A DNA stretch of 5,257 nt from positions 1 through 5,257 of the forward strand of contig CAISVC010000720.1 of assembly GCA_903888815.1 (NCBI GenBank). The letters are read 5' to 3'. A program made the translations under genes and the position numbers. This stretch comes from an uncultured Fibrobacterota bacterium (GTDB lineage: Bacteria > Fibrobacterota > Chitinivibrionia > Chitinivibrionales > Chitinispirillaceae). Below are positions 1-5,257 of the stretch, piece after piece; the stretch's first letter is position 1; the number at the start of each line of letters is the position of its first letter. The notes under the pieces were generated by a model. The model was given only the letters and a program-made list of their open reading frames with translations. It was not told where the DNA came from and made no database searches.

Positions 1-480
1 AGTCTTGGCGGGAAGAAGATCCTTCCGATACTGTTCGGCGGCGGCGCCAGCACCATCATTATCGAGACCCTGGCCCAGTGCGGCGGCGATCCGATTTTTC
101 TGTCCGATTTCGGCGGCAACCCGCCGTACGACCGGATGAAGAAGACCGCCGAAATCTGCTTCCGCCATAAACTCGCCGATGCGTCGCTGCTCCTGATTCT
201 CGGCGGGAAAGCCAATAATACGCAGATCGACGTGACCTTTGCCGCCATCGCGGACGCCCTGGAAGAGTGGGTCGGCCAGCACGGGCCCATCCATATTCCG
301 GTCGTCATCGGACGCGGCGGGCCCGGTCTTGTCCAGGGGTTTGCGGTCATGAAAAAGACGCTCGAAAATCTCAATCTGCCGTATGTCATCTTCGGGCCCG
401 ACACTCCAATCACCCTGGTCGCCGCGTATGCGGCCAGACTGGTCAGTTACAGCGAGAAAAAAGTAAAGGAGGGCAGATAA
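1..480 (+). CDS. aclB: ATP-citrate lyase small (beta-like) subunit, C-terminal part (5' truncated by window edge)
   Basis: The frame is open from base 1 to the TAA at 478-480, giving the last 159 residues; the ATP-grasp N-terminal part lies outside the window. The visible part matches the citrate-binding, succinyl-CoA-synthetase-beta-like end of the ATP-citrate lyase N-terminal module. It has a GGGAS loop (37-51), then a GGKANNT segment whose Asn and Thr codons (214-216 and 220-222) align with the citrate-binding N346/T348 of human ACLY. A GRGGPG loop follows, whose Arg codon (313-315) aligns with human R379. In the family this subunit binds ATP and citrate and, with AclA, forms citryl phosphate and then citryl-CoA in the cytoplasm. 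An ordinary succinyl-CoA synthetase beta chain is less likely because the ACL-type NxT and RGGP citrate motifs are present and aclA follows directly. An internal ATG at 136 is not the start, since conserved sequence continues upstream of it. Alignments to human ACLY are from memory. Confidence 0.92.
   Translation, partial: SLGGKKILPILFGGGASTIIIETLAQCGGDPIFLSDFGGNPPYDRMKKTAEICFRHKLADASLLLILGGKANNTQIDVTFAAIADALEEWVGQHGPIHIPVVIGRGGPGLVQGFAVMKKTLENLNLPYVIFGPDTPITLVAAYAARLVSYSEKKVKEGR
465..473 (+). promoter_or_regulatory. Shine-Dalgarno site of aclA
   Basis: AAAGGAGGG lies inside the last codons of aclB, 7 nt before the ATG at 481. It fixes the aclA start. The ATG follows the aclB TAA with no gap, so translation of the two subunits is probably coupled, which would suit a complex needing both chains in equal amounts (inference). 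Confidence 0.85.
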
Positions 481-2556
481 ATGAGAGCCAGGTCTCTGAG
501 CGATATCCTGAAAAAAGGTGATTTGATAGCCGTATCAAACATTACCGGCCGTGAAGCATCAAAAGTTTCGGTTGTTTCCCAGCGCTACTGCGGGAACATC
601 GTTGCCGGCTGGGCGCTGGGCAAGGCCGGACAGACCGTTGATGTGCCGGGAGCCGGACCGATCCCGGTTTTCGGCCAGTTCGGCGAGCTGCTGGCCGCCC
701 TTCCTGAGGCAAAGAAGCCCAGTAAGATACTAGTCTATTCGCCGCCGGACGCCGTGTATGGCGACGTCAAGGAGGTGCTTGAGCACGGGAGGGATTGCGT
801 CGAGACCATTTTTGTCATCACTGAGCATGTGTCAATCGAAGTGACCGCAAAGCTCAAATCGCTTGCTAATGATGCGAACATCGACATCATCGGCTGCAAC
901 ACGCTCGGCGTCATCAATGCGCACGACCGTATCCGTGTCGGCGCGGTCGGCGGTGATTCGCCGGATGAGACCTTCCAGAAGGGAAGCGTATGCATCATAT
1001 CGAATTCCGGCAACATGGTTAATACCATTGCGACCTACCTCAAATCAGCCGGCATGGGCATATCGTACGGCATCTCGACCGGTAAAGACCCGCTGATCCT
1101 GACGCCGGTCAAGGACCTTCTGCCTCTTGCCATGAAGGACACCCGCACCCAGCTCATTATCCTGTATGTTGAACCGGGCGGCGTTTACGAAGAAGAGGCT
1201 ATAACCTGTCTCAGCTCTCTCAAGCGCGCCAAACCGTTGCTGGTCTATGTGTCGGGAAAATTCGCCGAAGGCCGCTCCGTTTCCCTGGGACACGCAGGCG
1301 CCGTGGTCGAAGGCCCGAACACCAGCGCTTCGGCCAAGATGAAAATGTTCGACGACTATTTTCAGGTGCCGGTTTTTGACCCGGATCAGCATAAAAAATC
1401 GACAACCCTGCTTGCCGAGCGGAAGCGAGGCATCCGTGTCAACGCGCTCCATGATTTTGTTCCCGCGGCCATGGCGTTGACCGACGCGCTCAATATCAAA
1501 ACCGACTTCCATCCGACGCAGCCGATCGCGCTTAAACCGTGGTTCATCAATTTCGGCCCCTTTGAACGTAAGCTCCCGCGCGATATGATCCTGCATACCG
1601 TGGTGATTCCCGAGCCGTACGGTTCGCTGGTTGAGCGGTATGTCAAGTCCGGCCTCGGCCGCATACCCACGCGTCAACCAATGCGGAACGCATCGCATGC
1701 CTCGTCGAATGACGGCGTGACGCCGCGCATCTACGGCTATTCGGTCATGAACCTCATGAAGAAAGGTTCGTTTGCCGAGTCGGTGCTGCTGTACTGGCTC
1801 GGGCAGCCGCCGAAGCATGAGTTCGAGACCAGGCTTTTCGAGATGGGGCTGATCGCGTCGCTGACCAACGGGCCGGGCACGATCTCCGGCCAGGCGCCGA
1901 AGCTCTCGGCCAGCGCCGGCAATGCGCCGAATACCGCTATGATCGCGACGCTTGCCGCGATCGGGACCGTGCACGGCGGCAACGGGCAGGAGGCGGCGCG
2001 GATGCTCATTGAGGTGTTCGGCAAGAGCGGGCTCATTGACCCGTACGACAAGGCGAATGCGCCCGACCTTGACGGGATTATTACTGCGTTTGTCAAGAAA
2101 TTCAAGGAGAAGAAAGCGGTGGCCAAGGAAGCCGGACTTGATTACGACAAGGTTCCCTGCCTCGGCCACCCGGTGTTCAACAAGGAACCGGTCAACTACG
2201 ATCCGCGCGAAAGGATCATCTTTGCGTATATGCAGGAGCACAGGATCTACAATGTATTCCTGGATTTTTACCACCGGCTGACCAGGGCCATGACCGCGTC
2301 CGGCGTGACCAACAAGGTGCATGCCGTCAACGTCGACGCCGCGCTTACCTGCATACTGATGGGCATTGCGTGGCCGCTCCTTGCGGATAAGAAGATCACG
2401 GTCGAACGCGCGGTCGATCTGCCGTTCCTCGCATTCGCGCTCGGAAGGGTCGCGGGCGGCGCCGGCGAATATCTGGACCACCGCGAAAGCGGCACGGACA
2501 TGGACATGCGCATCCCGGTCAGCGAATGCCAGTTCCTCGGCCGGGTTCAGGATTAG
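481..2556 (+). CDS. aclA: ATP-citrate lyase large subunit (CoA-ligase alpha-like plus citryl-CoA lyase domain), divergent
   Basis: The product has 691 residues. About residues 1-300 resemble succinyl-CoA synthetase alpha: a CoA-binding Rossmann part (ITGRE near residue 20), then IGCNTLGVI, SNSG and VEPGG loops, and GHAGA with the presumed phospho-histidine His271. About residues 410-691 form a citrate-synthase-fold citryl-CoA lyase domain with TNGPG (Asn463), VHGG (His498), GHPVF (His563), YDPR (Arg576), NVDA (Asp619) and LGR (Arg656). With AclB it should cleave citrate to acetyl-CoA and oxaloacetate using ATP and CoA. It follows aclB without a gap and is followed after 31 bp by aconitase. 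Oddities: it is longer than the roughly 600-630 residues I recall for green-sulfur-type AclA, with extra sequence around residues 345-410 and 520-555. It also has a citrate-synthase-like triad and Asn where human ACLY has His900. A citrate-synthase-like enzyme fused to a CoA ligase with another role is possible, but the gene context favours ACL. Confidence 0.88.
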   Translation: MRARSLSDILKKGDLIAVSNITGREASKVSVVSQRYCGNIVAGWALGKAGQTVDVPGAGPIPVFGQFGELLAALPEAKKPSKILVYSPPDAVYGDVKEVLEHGRDCVETIFVITEHVSIEVTAKLKSLANDANIDIIGCNTLGVINAHDRIRVGAVGGDSPDETFQKGSVCIISNSGNMVNTIATYLKSAGMGISYGISTGKDPLILTPVKDLLPLAMKDTRTQLIILYVEPGGVYEEEAITCLSSLKRAKPLLVYVSGKFAEGRSVSLGHAGAVVEGPNTSASAKMKMFDDYFQVPVFDPDQHKKSTTLLAERKRGIRVNALHDFVPAAMALTDALNIKTDFHPTQPIALKPWFINFGPFERKLPRDMILHTVVIPEPYGSLVERYVKSGLGRIPTRQPMRNASHASSNDGVTPRIYGYSVMNLMKKGSFAESVLLYWLGQPPKHEFETRLFEMGLIASLTNGPGTISGQAPKLSASAGNAPNTAMIATLAAIGTVHGGNGQEAARMLIEVFGKSGLIDPYDKANAPDLDGIITAFVKKFKEKKAVAKEAGLDYDKVPCLGHPVFNKEPVNYDPRERIIFAYMQEHRIYNVFLDFYHRLTRAMTASGVTNKVHAVNVDAALTCILMGIAWPLLADKKITVERAVDLPFLAFALGRVAGGAGEYLDHRESGTDMDMRIPVSECQFLGRVQD

Positions 2557-2570
2557 GCAGTCAACATTCA

Positions 2571-2578
2571 AGAGGAGG
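2571..2578 (+). promoter_or_regulatory. Shine-Dalgarno site of aconitase gene
   Basis: AGAGGAGG sits in the 31-bp gap after aclA, 9 nt before the ATG at 2588. It selects that ATG over in-frame upstream codons: the frame stays open back to an ATG at 2366, but that stretch lies inside aclA and encodes an Arg/Ser-rich sequence with no aconitase similarity. Confidence 0.85.
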
Positions 2579-2587
2579 CTTACACCA

Positions 2588-4549
2588 ATGGGAGCATCAA
2601 TAGCCAGAAAACTGCTTGAGGCGCATAGTGTCGAGGGTGCCTGGAACCCCGGATCGGAAATTGCCATAAAAATAGACCAGACGCTTACGCAGGACGCCAC
2701 CGGCACCATGGCCTACCTTCAGTTTGAGGCCATGGGACTGCCGAAAATCGCGACCGAACGTTCCGTCAGTTATATCGATCATAACACGATCCAGAGCGGC
2801 TTTGAAAACGCCGATGACCACGGCTATCTGCGGTCGATCGCCGCAAAGTACGGCATTATTCTTTCACGCGCCGGCAACGGCATCTGCCATCAGGTGCATC
2901 TCGAGCGTTTCGGCAAGCCGGGGAAAACGCTTTTAGGCTCAGACTCGCACACGCCGACCGGCGGCGGCATAGGCATGATCGCGATCGGCGCCGGCGGACT
3001 GGATGTCGCCATGGCAATGGGCGGCGCGCCGTTCTACCTTGTCTGCCCAAGGGTCGTCAAAATCAATCTCATTGGTAAACTGAAGCCGTGGGTTTCGGCA
3101 AAAGACGTCATTCTCGAAGTCCTGCGGATTTTCGGTACCAGGGGGAACGTCAATGCCGTGTTCGAATACGGCGGACCGGGTGTAAAGACTCTTTCCGTGC
3201 CTGAGCGGGCCACCATTACCAATATGGGCGCCGAATGCGGCGTCACCACCTCGGTATTCCCGAGCGATGAGATCTCGAAGGCGTTTCTCGAATCGCAGGG
3301 ACGTGTGCGTGACTGGACCGGAATCAATGCCGACAGCGATGCGGAATACGACAAGGTCGTGGAGATCGATCTCTCCAGACTCGTTCCGCTTGCGGCAACT
3401 CCCCACTCGCCCGGCAATATCGCGACCGTCGAATCGCTGCAGGGCATGCAGGTGGATCAGGTCTGTATCGGTTCCTGCACTAATTCCTCGTATAAAGATC
3501 TTGCGACGGTCGCCAGAGTCCTGAAGGGTAAAGTCGTGGCGCCCAACGTGAGCTTTGTCGTGGCACCGGGCTCAAGGCAGGTGCTCCAGAATATCGACAA
3601 GGCCGGCTACCTGGCCGATCTTATCGCCTCGGGAGCGCGCATCGACGAGTGCGCGTGCGGTTTCTGCATCGGCAACAGCCGGTCGCCGGCCAGCAGGGGC
3701 GTAGCGCTGCGTACCTCGAACCGCAACTTCGAAGGCCGGTCGGGCACCAAAGACGCGCAGGTGTACCTTGTCTCATGCGAAACAGCGGCGGCCGCGGCTA
3801 TCAGGGGGAAAATCACTGACCCGCGGAAACTCGGCATGAAGTATCCGAAAATTGCAATGCCCCGGAAATTCTTCATCGACGACCGGATGTTCATCTTCCC
3901 GAAAGCCGTGAAAGATCCGTCGAAAGCCATGCCGAATGGCATGGTTTCCCGTGGCCCGAATATCGGCGCTCCGCCGACGAATAGCCCGCTCCCGGCCGAC
4001 ATCAGCGGTGTGGCCTCGATCAAGGTGGGCGACAAGATCACCACCGACCACATCATTCCGGCCGGTGCGCGGATGAAATACCGTTCAAACGTTACGAAAT
4101 ATTCGGAGTTCGTGTTCGAGACGGTTGACGCGGGTTTCGCGGCGCGTGCCAGACAGGCGCGTGATTCCGGCAGGCACAATATCATCGTCGGCGGCGCAAG
4201 CTACGGCGAAGGCTCATCGCGCGAGCATGCGGCCATCTGCCCCATGTTTCTCGGCGTCAAGATCGTGCTGGCCAAATCGTTCCAGCGCATCCATACCGAC
4301 AACCTGCTGAATTTCGGCATTCTTCCCCTTACGTTCAAAAACGAGAGTGATTATGACCGGATCGATCAGGGCGATGAACTTGAAATCCCGGGCATTGCCC
4401 GGTCGATCGCTTCGGGCAGGCCGCTCACCGTTAAAAACAAAACAAAAAACATTGACATTCCGGTGGTTTACACGCTGACCGGGCGGCAGAAGCAGATTGT
4501 GCTTGCAGGCGGCGCGCTGGCGCTGCAGAAGCAGAAATCTATAAGATAA
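2588..4549 (+). CDS. acn: aconitate hydratase (aconitase), single-chain [4Fe-4S] enzyme
   Basis: The product has 653 residues and catalyses reversible citrate/isocitrate isomerisation through cis-aconitate in the cytoplasm. Visible motifs in order are an Asp-His pair (D64-H65), GSDSHTPTGGG (His121), IGSCTNSS (Cys297) and CACGFCIGN (Cys357, Cys360). These three cysteines are the usual [4Fe-4S] ligands. The swivel domain follows from about residue 475, with GDKITTDHIIPAG (from Gly481) and GASYGEGSSREHA (Ser543, Ser544, Arg545), which holds the catalytic serine. All expected active-site elements are present. The length is far below the roughly 890 residues of AcnA/IRP-type enzymes and fits the short group I recall being named after Aquifex. 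Isopropylmalate isomerase and homoaconitase are related, but their large and small subunits are usually separate, and the flanking acl and icd genes point to aconitase. It is probably co-transcribed with aclBA, as the gap is 31 bp with no terminator visible. Confidence 0.94.
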   Translation: MGASIARKLLEAHSVEGAWNPGSEIAIKIDQTLTQDATGTMAYLQFEAMGLPKIATERSVSYIDHNTIQSGFENADDHGYLRSIAAKYGIILSRAGNGICHQVHLERFGKPGKTLLGSDSHTPTGGGIGMIAIGAGGLDVAMAMGGAPFYLVCPRVVKINLIGKLKPWVSAKDVILEVLRIFGTRGNVNAVFEYGGPGVKTLSVPERATITNMGAECGVTTSVFPSDEISKAFLESQGRVRDWTGINADSDAEYDKVVEIDLSRLVPLAATPHSPGNIATVESLQGMQVDQVCIGSCTNSSYKDLATVARVLKGKVVAPNVSFVVAPGSRQVLQNIDKAGYLADLIASGARIDECACGFCIGNSRSPASRGVALRTSNRNFEGRSGTKDAQVYLVSCETAAAAAIRGKITDPRKLGMKYPKIAMPRKFFIDDRMFIFPKAVKDPSKAMPNGMVSRGPNIGAPPTNSPLPADISGVASIKVGDKITTDHIIPAGARMKYRSNVTKYSEFVFETVDAGFAARARQARDSGRHNIIVGGASYGEGSSREHAAICPMFLGVKIVLAKSFQRIHTDNLLNFGILPLTFKNESDYDRIDQGDELEIPGIARSIASGRPLTVKNKTKNIDIPVVYTLTGRQKQIVLAGGALALQKQKSIR

Positions 4550-4572
4550 GAAAAATAATTATTAAATATTTT

Positions 4573-4600
4573 AGCTAAAGGCATTCGATTGGGTATCGGG
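4573..4600 (+). repeat. left terminal inverted repeat
   Basis: This is the left copy of the 28-bp inverted repeat. It begins AGCTAAAGGCATTCG and ends CGGG, and it is the reverse complement of 4781-4808 except at 4596 (T, opposite C4785). Confidence 0.85.
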
Positions 4601-4644
4601 AGAGCGTGATCGTGCTGAAACGTTACTTCGTTTGACCCGTACCC
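4591..4644 (+). repeat. left-arm hairpin inside the element
   Basis: GGGTATCGGG (4591-4600) can pair with CCCGTACCC (4636-4644), with a single T bulge. Within it AAACG (4618-4622) pairs with CGTTT (4629-4633) around a 6-nt loop. The outer strand overlaps the left terminal repeat, so this fold competes with pairing of the two element ends. Confidence 0.55.
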
Positions 4645-4742
4645 TCAAGTTTTAGCCGCGTTGAAAAAAAGATGTACAGATTTTTTCTTTAGCTGAACAA
4701 TGCTTGTGGGTGCGGGTAACGGAAGCTCAAAGTTGCATAGGA

Positions 4743-4782
4743 GGTGCCCCTGCCTGCGCCGAGGCTTCGGCAGGGAGGCACC
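4743..4782 (+). repeat. GC-rich hairpin in the right half of the element
   Basis: GGTGCC (4743-4748) pairs with GGCACC (4777-4782), and CCTGCC (4749-4754) pairs with GGCAGG (4769-4774), with a GA bulge at 4775-4776, giving 12 bp. An alternative inner stem is GCCGA (4758-4762) with TCGGC (4767-4771). No T-run follows, so it does not look like an intrinsic terminator. Confidence 0.65.
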
Positions 4783-4808
4783 CGCTACCCAATCGAATGC
4801 CTTTAGCT
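4781..4808 (-). repeat. right terminal inverted repeat
   Basis: This is the right copy of the 28-bp inverted repeat, with 27 of 28 positions complementary to 4573-4600. It ends in CCTTTAGCT, followed by the AT-rich icd leader. Confidence 0.85.
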
Positions 4809-4843
4809 CCTAAATTATTTACTGAAATGTAAACGACTTTAAC

Positions 4844-4848
4844 AGGAG
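4844..4848 (+). promoter_or_regulatory. Shine-Dalgarno site of icd
   Basis: AGGAG lies 8 nt before the ATG at 4857. An earlier ATG at 4850 is out of frame and reaches a stop after nine codons, so 4857 is the start. The TATAAT at 4853-4858 overlaps this start codon and is not a usable promoter box for the gene. Confidence 0.75.
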
Positions 4849-4856
4849 AATGTATA

Positions 4857-5257
4857 ATGCAAAGAAAGATCAGCACTAAAAATGTAATTGTTGAAATGGA
4901 CGGCGACGAGATGACCCGTATCATGTGGGCGATGATCAAAGAGAAGCTCCTTGCTCCATACGTCGACGTCAGGACAGAGTATTATGACCTTGGACTTAAA
5001 AGGCGGGACGAAACCGAAGACAAAATCACCCTCGAGGCGGCCGAGGCCATCAAGAAGCACGGCGTGGGCGTCAAGTGCGCGACCATCACGCCGGATAAGA
5101 AACGAGTCAGCGAGTACAATCTCAAGCAGGAGTGGAAGTCGCCGAACGGCACTATCAGGGCACAGCTCGACGGCACCGTGTTCCGCAAGCCGATTCTGGT
5201 GAATAACATCAAACCCGGTGTCCGCACATGGACAAAGCCCATCATCGTGGGCAGGCA
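4857..5257 (+). CDS. icd: isocitrate dehydrogenase, NADP-dependent, eukaryote-type (3' truncated by window edge)
   Basis: The first 133 residues are present and the frame is open at the window end; the family is usually a little over 400 residues. The sequence follows human IDH1-type enzymes closely. It has VEMDGDEMTRI near the N-terminus, AEAIKKHGVGVKCATITPD, and KSPNGTIR. Residues aligning with human substrate-binding positions are all present: Thr78 (T77), Ser95 (S94), Asn97 (N96), Arg101 (R100), Arg110 (R109) and Arg133 (R132), with Arg83 at the NADP-contacting R82. This is the homodimeric eukaryote-like subfamily, not the E. coli-type or monomeric enzyme. It interconverts isocitrate and 2-oxoglutarate plus CO2 with NADP(H). 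Next to aclBA and aconitase it could work in the reductive, carboxylating direction (inference). The NADP-selectivity residues in the C-terminal half are not visible, so cofactor choice rests on the family. Confidence 0.93.
   Translation, partial: MQRKISTKNVIVEMDGDEMTRIMWAMIKEKLLAPYVDVRTEYYDLGLKRRDETEDKITLEAAEAIKKHGVGVKCATITPDKKRVSEYNLKQEWKSPNGTIRAQLDGTVFRKPILVNNIKPGVRTWTKPIIVGR

Larger units (their letters stand above)
4573..4808. mobile_element. 236-bp non-coding element with terminal inverted repeats (MITE-like or large palindromic repeat)
   Basis: The two ends are inverted copies: 4573-4595 is the exact reverse complement of 4786-4808 (23 of 23), and the match extends to 4600/4781 with one mismatch (27 of 28). 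The interior encodes nothing recognisable but holds several hairpins. The 8-mer CTTTAGCT occurs at 4687-4694 and 4801-4808, with its complement at 4573-4580. AATTATT occurs on both sides (4557-4563 and 4813-4819), but at unequal distances from the ends (9 and 4 bp), so it is only weak evidence for a target-site duplication in AT-rich sequence. Size, terminal repeats and lack of coding capacity fit a miniature inverted-repeat element. A large REP-like palindrome or a structured mRNA region is the alternative. Confidence 0.6.
4550..4856. other. 307-bp intergenic region between aconitase and icd
   Basis: No credible gene is seen on either strand. The stretch consists of an AT-rich flank (4550-4572), a 236-bp inverted-repeat element (4573-4808), and a second AT-rich flank with the icd ribosome-binding site (4809-4856). 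I see no convincing -35/-10 promoter or classic GC-hairpin-plus-T-run terminator. It therefore remains open whether icd is read through from the aclBA-acn operon or has its own promoter. Confidence 0.8.

Noticed and set aside
136..480. A separate 114-residue gene starting at 136
   Set aside because: The same frame is open to base 1 and encodes conserved ACL sequence (GGGAS loop) upstream, so this is the tail of a longer gene.
2366..2587. In-frame upstream extension of aconitase to an ATG at 2366
   Set aside because: It overlaps the aclA 3' end in another frame, encodes low-complexity Arg/Ser-rich sequence, and a strong Shine-Dalgarno site sits before 2588.
1045..2709. A 554-codon open frame on the minus strand opposite aclA
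   Set aside because: It lies antisense to a clearly conserved gene, its translation is Arg/His-rich without recognisable domains, and long antisense frames are expected in GC-rich coding sequence.
4663..4687. GAAAAAA/TTTTTTC hairpin as an intrinsic terminator of the aclBA-acn operon
   Set aside because: The stem is 7 bp of almost pure A/T, the 11-nt loop is long, and no extra T-run follows a GC-rich stem.
4739..4746. AGGAGGTG as a ribosome-binding site inside the element
   Set aside because: No start codon follows at a usable distance; it is part of the 5' strand of the GC-rich hairpin region.
4557..4819. AATTATT at 4557-4563 and 4813-4819 as a target-site duplication
   Set aside because: The copies lie at unequal distances from the inverted repeats (9 and 4 bp) in AT-rich sequence, so chance is a sufficient explanation.
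4853..4858. TATAAT as a -10 promoter box
   Set aside because: It overlaps the icd start codon, and the transcript would begin inside the gene.
4727..4939. A 70-codon minus-strand frame spanning the element and the icd start
   Set aside because: It crosses the repeat element and lies antisense to icd, with no recognisable features or ribosome-binding site that I can see.

Overview
The window is a co-directional, plus-strand carbon-metabolism cluster: the 3' end of an ATP-citrate lyase small-subunit gene (aclB, 1-480), a complete but divergent ATP-citrate lyase large-subunit gene (aclA, 481-2556), a complete single-chain aconitase (2588-4549), a 307-bp non-coding gap filled mostly by a 236-bp element with near-perfect terminal inverted repeats (4573-4808), and the 5' part of a eukaryote-type NADP-dependent isocitrate dehydrogenase (4857 to the window end).

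How the genes fit together: ATP-citrate lyase splits citrate with ATP and CoA into acetyl-CoA and oxaloacetate, aconitase interconverts citrate and isocitrate, and isocitrate dehydrogenase interconverts isocitrate and 2-oxoglutarate plus CO2. Run as 2-oxoglutarate to isocitrate to citrate to acetyl-CoA, these are the final steps of the reductive TCA cycle. Their contiguous order suggests CO2 fixation by that route, although a role in citrate turnover or glutamate supply cannot be excluded from four genes.

The most notable coding observation is in AclA. At about 691 residues it is longer than the usual bacterial large subunit. Its citryl-CoA lyase domain carries a citrate-synthase-like triad (His498, His563, Asp619), while the position of human ACLY His900 is Asn463. 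The synthetase half keeps the phospho-histidine loop (GHAGA, His271), but its surrounding glycine-rich loops are unusual. The most notable non-coding observation is the 236-bp inverted-repeat element, which has nested hairpins and looks like a non-autonomous mobile or large palindromic repeat inserted between the aconitase and icd genes.

Organism: bacterial, moderately GC-rich coding sequence with strong Shine-Dalgarno sites and tight gene packing. Two-gene ACL, a 653-residue aconitase of what I recall as the Aquifex type and a eukaryote-type IDH fit an uncultured or anaerobic/microaerophilic autotroph-like bacterium (for example a Nitrospirota-like or Omnitrophota-like lineage). This is a guess, as the window has no phylogenetic marker.
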